A DNA stretch of 64,000 bases, from positions 510,441-574,440 of the forward strand of contig NW_022985439.1 in NCBI RefSeq assembly GCF_010093595.1, written 5' to 3'. The translations under genes were made by a program, and so were the position numbers. Origin of the DNA: Mytilinidion resinicola. Its lineage: Eukaryota > Ascomycota > Dothideomycetes > Mytilinidiales > Mytilinidiaceae. Below the pieces are notes generated by a model that saw only the letters and a list, made by a program, of their open reading frames with translations, was not told the DNA's origin and searched no databases. Positions 32,874-43,365 of the stretch are shown piece after piece (within the stretch, counting starts at the first letter, position 1; the number at the start of each line of letters is the position of its first letter).

Positions 32874-34686
32874 CTATCCCGCAGAATAAGTAACAGGGTT
32901 CGGCGTCGTCGCCTGACATGGATTTATAGTCTCGAAGCAGCTTGTATCGTAGAAAACAACATCATCCCCGACCTCAACATTCAGCTGGCTCCCGGTGGCG
33001 GAATAGTACGTACAGCTTCCGGTGATATAGTAAAAGCTCTTGTACTCGTTTTCAATGGCGATATCCCGACAACTCTCCACGCTGGATGCGCTGGAGGTAA
33101 CGACCTCGTACGCGGGCTCGTCCGGGGGCTCGTCCGGCACTGCGAAGACCAATCCACAGTAGGCTCCCTCTGGCGGGGTGGGGTTGGCGGTATTATACGG
33201 CGTAGCAGTGCAGACGGTCGCAGCTGGGGTGGTCGAAGATGCTGAGGATGATACAGAGATCGAGGAGGAAGCAGGCATTGAGGGCGTTGGCGTTGGAGAG
33301 GACGTTGAAGCTGGGCTCGCCGCGCACGGATCGACACGAATGAAGCAGTTCTCATCAAAGAAAAGCTCCCAACCGCCGTTGTCGTAAGGGCCAACGTCGA
33401 ACAAGCTCTTGGTGAAGAAACCGCACGATCCGTGTTGTTGATCCCCTGATATGCCCCAGTAGAAGCTCGCATATCCTTCAGCCAAGACAATGTTACTGCA
33501 TTCTTCCAAAGAGTCGGACTCGAAGGCGCCGCCGAAAGAGTCGGTGTCCGTAAAGCTCGTGTACTGGGTGCCACAGATGGCACCCGTTGGCGGGCTGGGA
33601 TTGGTGGTATAATATGGCTGAAGGGTGCAGCACTCGGTGGTACTCGTTGAAGTGACGGTGGATGTTTCGACCACAATTGGCGTTGCGGTGATGGTGGGAA
33701 TGGCCTGGACTTTGTTAATATTCCCGAGTCGTATTCAAGAAGTCAGAAACCGCTCACATATTCTACAGTCGTTTCCGTGGATGTCAGAGTGGTAGTGGAC
33801 ACAACAGTCTCAGTTGGCACATCTAAAGAAAGGCAACTACAAGCGCTACTCAAGCCCGCGTCATCGATTGTAGTTAAGAGCTCGCTGCCAGGCGGAGTCG
33901 GAGTTGGCGATGGACTAGGGGTCTCGGACGTGGTAGAGCTCTCGGAACTGTAGATTGAGGACTCAGGAACGTACGAAGATACTCCGGAGCTATACACTGA
34001 AGTACTGTGGCTGTATACTAAAGAATCATGGCTGTATGAGCCAGATGGGTGAACGGAGCTGTTGTGGGGGATAGAGTAGTAAGGCGCCGTAGTAGAGGTT
34101 GGGAGAGAAGCTGTTGCCGTGACATATGAGTAAGTAGGAGAGTCCGCGTAGCTAGATGGGCCTTGATACCCAGACTCAGAGTCTGACGTCTTCAGACTTG
34201 ATGCCTTCGGAGAAGAGGTCTCGGCTGCCGTGTAAGCAAACGAAGAGTCGGCATATCCGGACGACTCGTGATCAACGGACTCAGAACAAGGAGCCTTCGA
34301 GGAGGTTTCTGTGCATGGACAAATCGTAGTTGTAGCTGTTACTATGATCGTCTTTGCAGCACCACGGGGCATCAAGGGACGTGGCGGATACGTGCAAGTT
34401 GTCTCTGTAGTCGTTTCGACCGCGGTGGAGCTGATAGGATCGGCGGTGACGGTCGTAGCAGCGGGAAAGGTCGTGTCCGTCCACATGCTCGTGCTGAAAA
34501 CTTGATCAGCCTCCTAAGAACAGATGGGCGAGAAGTTGGATTTGGGACCTACACATAAAACTCGGAAATATCAGTATAGGTCTGCGTCGACAGGCTCAGA
34601 ATTGAGGAGCAGTAAGGCGTCGCCGCCGCACCGAGAGCAGCTACGATGGCATTCTGTGCTGGACATCTTCTGTTTGACGAGGACAT
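32874..34686 (-). CDS. Ser/Thr-rich protein with two Cys-containing modules, likely extracellular
   Basis: Three exons (34686-34553, 34493-33758, 33704-32874) give 566 residues in consistent phase. The N-terminal half is a long Ser/Thr/Tyr-rich stalk, with many SSYxPESSxYSS-like stretches, as in heavily O-glycosylated cell-surface proteins. The C-terminal half has two similar modules of about 95 residues separated by a Ser/Thr/Pro linker. Each begins Y-x-T-x-NP-x-PPxGAxCG and ends with a buried Cys, a phenylalanine pair and C-F-x-x-x-x-PC. The stretches YASFYWGISG and YKSFYYITGS show the relationship. No convincing signal peptide is seen at the chosen ATG (MSSSNRRCPAQNAIVAALGA), and no GPI signal at the C-terminus. 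An adhesin or wall protein is the likeliest role, but the family is not recognised. Confidence 0.65.
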
Positions 34687-35028
34687 TTTTAGTGAGTGAC
34701 AACGGGCCGAAAGCACAAAACGAATGGACGCAGAGAAAAGCCTCTGCAAGTGATGATTGATGACGACCTGAAAGAAAAACGGGCGACATAGAGCACTTTT
34801 GAGGCTTTAAGACAGACATAGTATGGGGTGCTCGAGCCAACCGGCTGCCATCATACCAAGACATGGGAGACAGTCCAGAACACGCTGGGATAGGAGAATG
34901 AGGTTTGGTTTGCTGTCTAAATAGGCGCCACGGGCCAGCCATAAGAAGTAGTCTATCGGTTCTGCTACAATAGATTCAAGCCGCTAAAACCTTAGCCAGG
35001 GGTAAATTCCAACACGACAGCTAGCCAC
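34687..35028. other. spacer upstream of the Ser/Thr-rich gene
   Basis: Promoter-side sequence up to repeat A copy 5. No supported gene. Confidence 0.45.
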
Positions 35029-35466
35029 ACATGCTGGGCATGAAAAAAGTGGCACTTTCATCAAGTACTCTACCCGTATGTACACTTATCTACCACTACA
35101 TGAAGTGCTTCAACAAGCTTCCACGCAACCCAAGGTGAAGAGCCTCTACAGGACTTCTTTGCGTCCGGTGACCAAGCGCTAAAATCAAGCCACAAAATTA
35201 CCGTATAGGGTACTACTTCCGGACGCCTTTAAGGGGGAATAGCGGCCTCCTAGCCAATAGATCTTCAAGCTACTTCAACATTAGCCCAGAAAAGGCAGTT
35301 TACCGGGGGTTGACTCAGTTTTCGCGCTAGGTCACCGGACGCAAAGAGATCCTGTATCTTCTTTAGATTCCTAAAAATACATTGAAGCACCCTAAGCAGT
35401 GGCAGACAGGTGTACACGCAGGACAGCTTGTTCTGGGATTAGTATGCCACCTTTCCCATGCATGCT
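35029..35466 (+). repeat. repeat A copy 5, split by MITE C
   Basis: The left part (35029-35148) runs from ATGCTGGGCATGAAAAAAGT to the loop CCCAAGGTGAAGAGCCTC. The right part (35355-35466) resumes with TCTTCTTTAGATTCC and ends with GTATGCCACCTTTCCCATGC. Together they match the 14.2-kb copy in the loop-forward isomer. The 206 bp between them are a different element. Confidence 0.85.
35149..35354 (+). mobile_element. MITE C copy 1, nested in repeat A, TA target site
   Basis: A 206-bp element flanked by TA on both sides (35147-35148, 35355-35356). The ends read CAGGACTTCTTTGCGTCCGG and, reverse-complemented at the right, CAGGATCTCTTTGCGTCCGG, with the shared GTGACC following. Removing it and one TA restores the repeat A sequence seen at 14.2 kb. 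TA duplication and termini starting CAG suit a Tc1/mariner-type non-autonomous element. Confidence 0.88.
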
Positions 35467-36619
35467 GTAGTGGAGTGGCCGACTCCCAAGCCTCGCGTAG
35501 GATGCTTCGTCTCCAGACTAATGCTCTAGGATAGTACTATGTAATGAGGCGCTTTGGTGGACAGCCTTACGACCTGAATGAGACGGAATGAAAACGGTTG
35601 GCAGGCTGAAAGCACTCGAGACGTGCGGCAACGGGGAGCCTTTCGGTGGGCAAGGCCATCTAAATTCTATGCAGGAAGAGGGTCGAGTCGGTATAGGCCA
35701 GACGAGTGCAAAGCTGGCCGTGCGGACTCGCTAGGTTGTCTAGAAGATTGGTGTTTCCTCCAGCTAGAGGTACCTACTACCTCTTCCCGAGGCCTCTTCC
35801 CAAGTTCTCTTCATCATTTTCTCATCATCTACCACTGACAATCTAATCGTGGCCTACAATGCATCATACACACCTGCCGTCCGCCTACTCCCAACATGGA
35901 GAGGTCAGACGAAGCTACTCATTTAAACCTAGATGAGTATAGACTTCATACATTCCGCTCGACTACAGCAGTCCCATGAGGCTACTCCGACTTCAAGGCC
36001 CAAAGAATACCGAAAGCCCCTTACACGGAAGTATCATCGATGCTCGCTTACCAGGTCTTCCTGTATGGTATCATGATATTCTCTCGCTGGTACTGGATTA
36101 CTCATCCTTCAAGGCATTTTCATATGTATAGGGTGGAGAGACATATCTGAAGCAGCTGATACTCGACGGAACCCACAAGCAAGACGATTGGTTCCTTGCT
36201 CCGTACCTTTCCACACAATCATTCCCACAACTGATTTCGAGACCTCCAGCTCCATCTTCCTACTGCCTCCCCTGAATTTCATTTCGCGCTCGTGGGAGAT
36301 GGGACTGTCAAATCTCTCAAGAAAGCAAGAGCAAATTCAAAGTTATTTAGTAGTCCCAGAATTATGTGAGCCATGGGAAGCGGACTCACCACTGAGGAAT
36401 CACAGAACTAAAGGCTCTCGGGTACCACGGTCAGAGGTCTGGGAGCTGTGGGCCCTCTTTGTCAAGCGTTGCGTGAGCAACAATGTGGAGATCCGCGACA
36501 TCTCCTATTAAAGGATACCTAAGAAATCATTGAGAATCAAGAACTCATCAAAGAGCTCAACGAAAAGCTAAGAAAACACTGAGGTTCTTGACCGTTTTGT
36601 GCGATGTCTTCAAGCAACG
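35467..36619. other. gene-poor spacer
   Basis: About 1.15 kb after the nested repeats. A 107-codon plus-strand frame (36188-36511) has no recognisable feature and no splice context, and I do not call it. No repeat shared with the other spacers was noticed. Confidence 0.4.
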
Positions 36620-36934
36620 TCAGTTCCTCATGTTTGGGGCGGGAAGAATCGGACTAGCACCATTCTCGGCAAACTTCATGATACGATTGCGATTATACCC
36701 GGCCTGCATACCGGTTTGGCCCTCAGAAAAGTCGGAGACAGTGAAGGGTTCGTCATCGTTGGACCGTGCTATGTTTAGGCCATCATGGATGTAGAGGCGG
36801 TCCATGGTGTTGACGAATGGGGGCATATCTCGTTGGTCTGATTCAAGGGAATTATGAGTAGATGACACCAAACATCTAGCAACACGAACCACGAACAGCT
36901 CATAGAGAAGCTCCTTCGACCTCAAACCAGACAT
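36620..36934 (-). CDS. hypothetical protein, low support
   Basis: An ATG-started frame of 104 codons with no domain I recognise. An inner Met at about 36823 would give a 67-residue product beginning MPPFVNTMDRLYIHDGLNI. Composition is protein-like (mixed acidic and hydrophobic residues, few rare runs), but there is no signal peptide, membrane segment or motif. It could be one exon of a larger gene or a remnant. Confidence 0.25.
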   Translation of the reverse strand: MSGLRSKELLYELFVVRVARCLVSSTHNSLESDQRDMPPFVNTMDRLYIHDGLNIARSNDDEPFTVSDFSEGQTGMQAGYNRNRIMKFAENGASPILPAPNMRN

Positions 36935-37209
36935 ACAATAAAAGGACCTCGCTCACCCCGACCGATAAGATCACCCAAAACTGAGGCCCCTATGGGGAAC
37001 GCATTCAGTACCCGCATATATGAACCTACCTTGCTGATCGGCTACACACCTGTCCGCACTTGTAACACAAAACTACCGTCTACAAAATACGAGATCACAT
37101 GACCCACAAATCCATCTCTCGCTAGCATAAAGCGCGCTTTCGCTTCCTGTATAACGTGCCCGCTCTGAGGTTGACGATCCCTACTAGTAGTCTAAGAACA
37201 GCGCTTCTC

Positions 37210-38009
37210 ATGGCTTCCTCACTGGAGCAAACTCCAAAAGAGGAGACAACGAACCTTTCAAGACCTCCTGAAAGCCCAGACACCCCAACGTCCATATCCC
37301 TCATCAGCTCCCTCCATACTCTAACAATAACCCCATCCGCCGCCTCACGAGCCCTCAACATCCCCGAGCTCCTCGAAACCATCCTCCTCCTCCTCTCATC
37401 CACCTTCCACGACCTCGTCTTCGAGCACCCCACCTACACCCTCAACAGCGAGCCCCTCTACCACCTCCTCGCCCTCTGCCGCGTCAGCAAATTCTGGCAC
37501 AATGTAATCATGAACTCCACCCGCTTTCGCGAGCCCCTGTTCCTGCATCCAATACCCAAACCCGCCGACACCGTCACAGACGCCGACGACACGGATGCCG
37601 CGTACCAGAAGTGCGTGAACGCGGCGCGGAAAGACCTTAATCCCATCCTATCCTCATGGGATCAAGGAAACCAACGCCACCGCGATTTCCGGCTTGAGGC
37701 TAATCTCGGATCCACGCGCTTCTTCAAGGCTATAGAGGCGCGGGAGGAGTTGCCGCGGACGATGCGGGGATGCTGGTGACGCAGCCGCCGTGCTGGGCGG
37801 CAGAGGTGGAGTTGAAGTGGAGTATGTTGGAGGGGAATTGGCGGTTGGAGCCTTGGACTAGGACTGTGAAGATCAAGGTGAAAGAGGAGGCTGGAAGTCT
37901 GACGTTGGGGGAGTTGCACTGGGTGCTGAGGAAGCATATGCGGCCGCCGAGGAAGGCTGGTAATTATGGGGCGCATAGAGCGCATACAGCCGTTTTGAGC
38001 TTCTTCTAG
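37210..38009 (+). pseudogene. F-box-like gene, frameshifted
   Basis: The first frame (ATG at 37210, in-frame ATG also at 37156) contains SRALNIPELLETILLLLSS, then YHLLALCRVSKFWHNVIMNS and FREPLFLHP. This is the layout of the large fungal F-box-like family (N-terminal F-box helix pair, then a Trp-based segment). It stops at 37779. In the -1 frame, directly overlapping, MLVTQPPCWAAEVELKW and a following stretch rich in Leu/Val continue the family pattern (LTQPPC is a recurring motif of these proteins) to a stop at 38009. No intron of plausible length joins the two. The gene is either broken by a one-base indel near 37.74-37.77 kb or carries an assembly error. Confidence 0.55.
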
Positions 38010-38177
38010 TGGAGGGAGCGGTTTGAGTGGTCGTCGCTTTCAAATCACGTGAGATGCACGTGATGTTGAGTCTCCTCTAACACGTTCTCAGCTCTCAACC
38101 TCCTCCAGCGAGCTATGAGGACCAAATCAACGAGTCAAAAAATACTTAAAAACTTACACAGCTAAGAAACCAAAAGA

Positions 38178-40256
38178 TCATACTCGGCTCTCCATCTCAA
38201 TGACCCTCCCAACTAAAACTTCCACCAAATTCTTCCTCCCCATCAACGCTCCGAACACTTTCTTTCCCATACTCCCCCCACACACGTCTTCTTCCACCTT
38301 CCCTTCCTTCTCATTGCCCTCACTCATCTGTTCGTAATGAAACCCCAACTTCGGCACGACGCAATTATCCTCCGCCCGCGCCGCCCTCACCTGACACACC
38401 TCCCTCTCTCTACACGCTCCCTCCCCACCTGCACAATCTCCCACCTCCCACCCCCTCTTCTTCCTCTCCCAATACCCCCAAAATGCCCCCTGATCCCTCT
38501 CAAACGCCTCCGTCACGTTATGCCAAAATGCGGGACTCAGCTCATCGCCCTCCTCCAGCGGCGGCGTGACCAGAGGCCCGTAGACTTCGGCTGCAGAGTA
38601 GTACTTTTCCCATACCGGGCCAGTGGTTTGGAAATCAGGGGCGGACATGTTGGCGATGTAGGTGACGCTGTCTAGCACGGCGAAGGTGGCCGGGTCGATG
38701 GTGTAGAGGCGGAAGGAGGGATGGCCGGTGTTGGGGGTTAGGGCGGGGGCGATGTAGGACATTGCGGCGGCGGTGGAGAAGTGGCGATGGGGGGAGGAGT
38801 AGGAGAGTTCGAATTCGTCGGAGTGGGTGTGGCCTATGAGTGTGTTAGGGTGTGAGGGCGGGATGAGGGTAAGGGGTAAGGGGTGAGGGGTGAGGGGGAA
38901 GAGGACTTACCAAAGAACATTGCAGCGACCGTGGCCTCGTACCGATTCACGATCTGGTCGAAGTAATTCGAGTAGTCGTGGAATGTGTCGCGCAGGCCCA
39001 TGGGCATGTGGCCAATGATGTAGACGCGGTCGCCTGCGTCCTCGGCGGCTTGGAGTTCGCGGACGAGCCAAGAGAGTTGGTCGCTGGGGTCTGGTTCCAT
39101 GGGGTCTTGATAGAGCCAGTAGTTTTGGATGTAGTAGAGATTTGTGTTGAGAGAGATGATGCGGAGGTTCGTGCCGGGATGTTTTGTGGAGTATGCGCCG
39201 AAATTCTTCTCTGCGGTTGCGGCTTCGTCTCCAATCCATCGAGACCAGATGTAAGAGAGGGTGTCGTAGATCCATTGGGGTTGGGGAGCAGACTCGACAG
39301 CAGTAGAAGGGAAAGAGTTCACAGGGTCGGCTTCGTGGTTGCCGATGGTGCCATATATGTGTCCAAGTGAACTCATTTCAGCATAAGCGAGATCAATGTT
39401 GATGGTGTTTTGAGCTTGGGTGGTATTCCATATTGCATGGTCGATTATATCGCCAGTGAAAATGCTGAAGGAAGGACCGATGTCCTCGATAGCGCGATAC
39501 ATGCTCGTCTCGAGGCTCAGTGGGACATCGCAGTGATGATTTCCATTCGGCCCGGCTAGACTATCGGCACCTTCAAGGGATTTCGGGATACTTTCAGCTC
39601 TGCAGCAAATGTACGTTGTGCAGTTAGTACTGGTCCCAGGAACATAGAGTCGATCCACGTGTATATCGCTGAATTGCACGATACGTATTGGTGTCTCCCC
39701 GCTGGGGGCCGGTCTCAGTCTCGGCGATTCCTTCTTAGGGAAAGAAACTTTATAAGGTGTAACCTCTGGATAGTCACAAACGCCCATGAAAGTGATGCAG
39801 AAGAGCTTCGATGTTTTCGACCCGATTTCAATTTGTCGAAGGGCATACGCAATGATTGGACCTTCCCGGGCAACTGCACCTTCACATACTTCGGGATCTT
39901 CCTAGAGGCTTATTAGTAGTTTGCACTCTAAATTTGACATCTTGCGTACCCCTGCAAGTTTGCATAGTTCGGTCATGGTGGAAAGGAAAAGAGATTCGTT
40001 GGCTTTCACAAGGCGCTTGAGAACTGCCTGGATTGCCTGGAATACGATTAGTTTTGATTCGCACATTTCTTTCTCTTGCATTGAGGTTGCTGACCTCGCA
40101 AGCCGTGCAAGTCGCTCCATTCTCAAAGCTATAGGCAATGTCGTTAATAAGCTCCTCGCCCTTCCTCCTCAACATCGTTCCAGGAGCATCTCCATTAAGG
40201 AACGCTGTTAAAGACACCCCAACGAAGAGCAGCAGCGACCAAAAAGACCTCTTCAT
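38178..40256 (-). CDS. secreted acid-sphingomyelinase-like phosphodiesterase
   Basis: A calcineurin-like metallophosphoesterase of the SMPD1 group, 631 residues from exons 40256-40095, 40036-39950, 39901-38911 and 38833-38178. A signal peptide (MKRSFWSLLLFVGVSLTAF) precedes a saposin-B-like region with Cys pairs in ATCTACE, LCKLAG, EVCEGAV and FCITFMGVC. The two-metal site follows in order: FSDIHVD, FTGDIIDHAIW, GTIGNHEADP, IIGHMPMG and, across the last intron, GHTHSDEF. All expected Asp/His/Asn ligands are present, so it is likely active. Several NxT/S sites suggest glycosylation. It would cleave sphingomyelin or a related phosphodiester outside the cell or in the vacuole; the true fungal substrate is not known. 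Confidence 0.92.
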
Positions 40257-40624
40257 GGTCGCAGTTGAGTATCTGTGACGTTGGAATACTCGGGAGAATA
40301 GAGGCCAACGCCACCAACGACGTCACTGGATGTCGAGCCTTCGACCGTGGAGAATGGGAAGGAGCCTTCTACCAGCCGCCAAATATAGACTGATGATTGA
40401 AAGGCGAACTCTGAACAGTATTACAAATTATAGTACCTGAGAAAATGCTCGAGAGGTGTCATTTAAGTAGTGAGGTGCATGAGGTCCTAAATGATGACAC
40501 TGGTGCTGGTAACCGAGCGGAGAAAGCAAGCTAGGCTATTCTAATCCCTAATGCATGCCCGGAACTGCCACCATGAAAAGCATTGTTTGCGTGCGAGTTT
40601 CCTTCCGTGCTCTATAGTTGTCTT
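40257..40624. other. promoter-side spacer of the phosphodiesterase gene
   Basis: About 370 bp up to repeat A copy 6. No other feature seen. Confidence 0.45.
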
Positions 40625-40864
40625 CACGCTGGGCGTGAAAAAGTGGCACAGTCATCAAGTGCTCTGTCTCGCGTGTATGTACACCTCTTTGCCACTGTCT
40701 GGGGTGCTTCAATGCATTTTCAGGAATATGAATGAAGGAGAGAGAACCCCTTCGCCTTGGACTATGTGGAAACTTGTTGAAGCACCCCAGACAGTGGCAA
40801 ACAGGTGTACACATGAGACAGCTTGCTCTAGAACTGGAGTGCCACCTTTTCTATGCCTCGCGTG
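40625..40864 (+). repeat. repeat A copy 6 (loop-inverted isomer)
   Basis: A 240-bp copy with clear ends, CACGCTGGGCGTGAAAAAGT at the left and CCTTTTCTATGCCTCGCGTG at the right. The left arm (CATCAAGTGCTCTGTCTCG) and right arm (GAGACAGCTTGCTCTAGAAC) are in the same order as at 14.2 kb. The loop instead reads GCATTTTCAGGAATATGAAT and then CGCCTTGGACTATGTGGAAA, the reverse complement of the 14.2-kb loop. Confidence 0.85.
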
Positions 40865-41060
40865 GTAGTTAGGCCCTGAAGTATTCATAGGTGACTATTG
40901 AGTCTGAACGTAACCTTTGTAGTGGGAAAGTGAATCAGTCGAAGCCTCTCAAGCTTGAATTCGGATTCGATGAGATCCGATTAGTCGAGGCAATCTAGGC
41001 AGCAATAAGTAAGTATATGTGGACTAGTAAATAGTTTAGCAGCGGATACACTTCCAATCT

Positions 41061-41212
41061 GCATACACCCTGTTGGCGCTGTCTGAGGTAGCCTCACAAG
41101 TTTACCAGTTGGCCAAAATGCCAAACTTCACCCTTATTTGGACTGCTGAAAATACATACTATGAAACTCCTCACGCAGCGGTAAACGAGTGTACAGATGA
41201 ATGACGAGGCAT
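41061..41212 (+). repeat. repeat A copy 7 (degraded)
   Basis: GGCGCTGTCTGAGGTAGCCT, CAAGTTTACCAGTTGGCC, CTGCTGAAAATACATACTAT and CACGCAGCGGTAAACGAGTG align in order with the stem, loop and return stem of the loop-forward isomer. Both outer ends are lost. Confidence 0.5.
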
Positions 41213-41444
41213 TGTATTGAGCCCTAATATTAAAGACATTGAAGTGCCCCAAGCAATAGCTGCAGCACCCAAAACAAGAACTCCACTAAACCAATTTGGG
41301 GTATGAAAATGAAAACGCCTTAGAGCCAACTCCGAGCTAGAATATCACTCGTCCTTCTCCCTTCACCAAAGTCCCATTGGACTATCTTCTCATAATCCAA
41401 ATAATCTGCAGCGGTCCAAAGCCAGAGCTCCAGTTCAGCGCCAC

Positions 41445-42170
41445 TTAGACGCGAGACCTGCCCCAGCGGCGGCGGTGGGTGCCGTCAGTGACCGCATTAC
41501 GGTTGCCAAGCTTGTGATAGACATAGAGTCCCTACACCATTGTTAGTCTATCCCCAAGCGTTCTCACGTCTAGAAAAACTCACCAAAAGCGCACTCGCAA
41601 GCCAGAAGCATGCGCCGATAAAGCTGAAGGCCTCCGCCGCCTTCCACTGGCTGCAGTACCCGCCGTTCGTGAGCCCGCTCCAGCGCCAGATACCGCCGCA
41701 CGACAGCCTATGGATCCAGTTGACGAAAACACCGAAGGCGGCGAACCAGGCGGCTGAGATGAAGAGGTCGAAGGGATAGTGCATGAACTGGGAGGTGAAG
41801 GGGAGGAGCCAGACGAGGGAGAGGAGCACGCTTAGGCTGGAGATGACTACGGCGTAGATCTCGCGGCCCTTGGGGCCGACGCCGTATTTGTCGTATTGAT
41901 GGAGGAAGTGGGCGCTTAGTCCTAGGACGACCTAGATGTGAGTTATTAGTGGGTTGTTCCGTGGAGTTTGAGCGCAACCTCGTCAAGGATAGTCGCGCAA
42001 GGACTATGCTCATTCAGAAGAACGAGCTTCCACCTCGACTGGATTCTAGAAAGCGTGTCCAGGCACCACAGACAGCGGCAGAAGAAAATACAGCATATAG
42101 AGTTACTTACTGCAGCGCACACAAATTCGCCGAAGCGAAGAAAGATTGACACGAGGCGTGAAAGAATCAT
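41445..42170 (-). CDS. small four-helix membrane protein, MARVEL-like
   Basis: Three exons (42170-42111, 41931-41584, 41531-41445) encode 164 residues in consistent phase. It has four hydrophobic segments: around MILSRLVSIFLRFGEFVCAA, VVISSLSVLLSLVWLLPF, LFISAAWFAAFGVFVNWI and EAFSFIGACFWLASALLGLY. The second and third are separated by a short loop, and two Cys (SCGG, GGYC) lie in the loop before the last helix. The C-terminus is short and basic (THRRRWGRSRV). This is the arrangement of fungal MARVEL-domain proteins (Nce102-type or unnamed relatives), which organise plasma-membrane domains. Family assignment rests on topology and the W-C pattern. The first intron (179 bp) is about three times the usual size here and holds a repeat A-like fragment. 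Confidence 0.72.
42003..42085 (-). repeat. repeat A-like fragment inside an intron
   Basis: CTTCCACCTCGACTGG and AGGCACCACAGACAGCGGCA resemble the loop edge and right stem of repeat A (compare CACCCCAGACAGTGGCA at 40.8 kb). The match is partial. Confidence 0.35.
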
Positions 42171-43365
42171 GGCCGACTCCTTCAGTGCGGTTGAGGTCTC
42201 AGTTGTCTCGAGAAAGATTGCAGTGAGAGCTGCTTAATAGATATCGTTGACAATGAAGTCAAAAAGGTAAATTGATGCAAGCGGAAATAGATGTTCACTT
42301 GCTGTGCTGTGCTCTTTGTTTGCCTACCAAACGAGCGAGGCCTCCAATCCTTAAGAACCCAATAAAACACCACCAACAAACAACGACGTCAGTCCGCGAG
42401 GTTAGTCACATCATGTCAGGAAGTCCGCCACGTAGCTGGCCGCTGGGTCAACTTTCGTGGGCCCTGGTCTTCAATCATCCCATTGGCCTGCTGCGTGCCA
42501 CAAAACCACCCGTCCTGTTTTACCTGCGCAACCTCTCCTGCCGTGCCCAACGACCTCAGCTCCAAATCTCGTCAAGACCTACCACCCTGGCTGAAACGCA
42601 GAGACCCAGGTCGCTGAACAGGCCTACATGCCAGCAGGTGATGTTGAGCGCGTCGCTGTCCTCGCGGCCAGCCAATAACGTTACAGACGCGCGCCACATC
42701 ACACTCTCGGCACGCAGAATCTGGGACGTTGAGGCGCAGGCCCAAAACTTGGTTGTCGAATCATGCATCAGACTCCGGAAGGCCTGGTTCTTGTGATCAT
42801 CTCGAAAACGGGTGCGATGGGCGACCCCGCGGATGGAGCAGGGAAGTTCTCCGAAATAGCCGTTGGTGCCTTGAGAAATTTGCACATGCACATGATGCGG
42901 GGAGTTGATGATGGGTGCTTGGGACGGGGCGGGGAATGAGGTTCCAGCTTCTCTGTCACCCTTGCCTAAGGGCCGCCAAGACTTGCCAGTTGTCCAGCGA
43001 TCCAAGGTTCATGCTGGGCACGAGAGAATAAGATTCATCTATGCTTTGTCCCTAGCTAAAGTATCAGTAGCCAAATTCATTTCCGGTCGTTGTTTCTTCG
43101 AAGGAAGGGAGGTTGTCGGGTGCGGAATGTATCTACATGCGTCATCAATTTCATAAGCATTATTCTGCTGTTCGTTGGGTGTAACGCTTAGAATGGAATT
43201 AGGAAGACGGATCTTGAGAAGTTTGATGAGGATGGCTGTTCTGACTTTGCCTATGGGAACGTGGTGTCGTAAAAGGCATTGCCATATAAAGCATGTGATT
43301 GGATATATACACTGCTCTATCATTACCACCTCCTGCCGTCTCACGCTCTCGATCTATCTTCAACA
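42171..43365. other. 1.2-kb spacer
   Basis: Promoter side of the MARVEL-like gene and 3' flank of the DUF2985 gene. Overlapping frames on both strands (42272-42796 and 42556-43005) have no motif and contradict each other, so I call neither. Confidence 0.4.

Noticed and set aside
36188..36511. 107-codon plus-strand frame
   Set aside because: No domain, no signal peptide and no promoter or splice support.
38855..38905. telomere-like GGGTAAGGGG repeats
   Set aside because: They lie within the 77-bp last intron of the phosphodiesterase gene and form a pyrimidine-rich tract on its coding strand; the unit is not a regular telomere repeat.
42272..42796. 174-codon plus-strand frame
   Set aside because: Conflicts with a 149-codon minus-strand frame over the same bases; neither has a motif.
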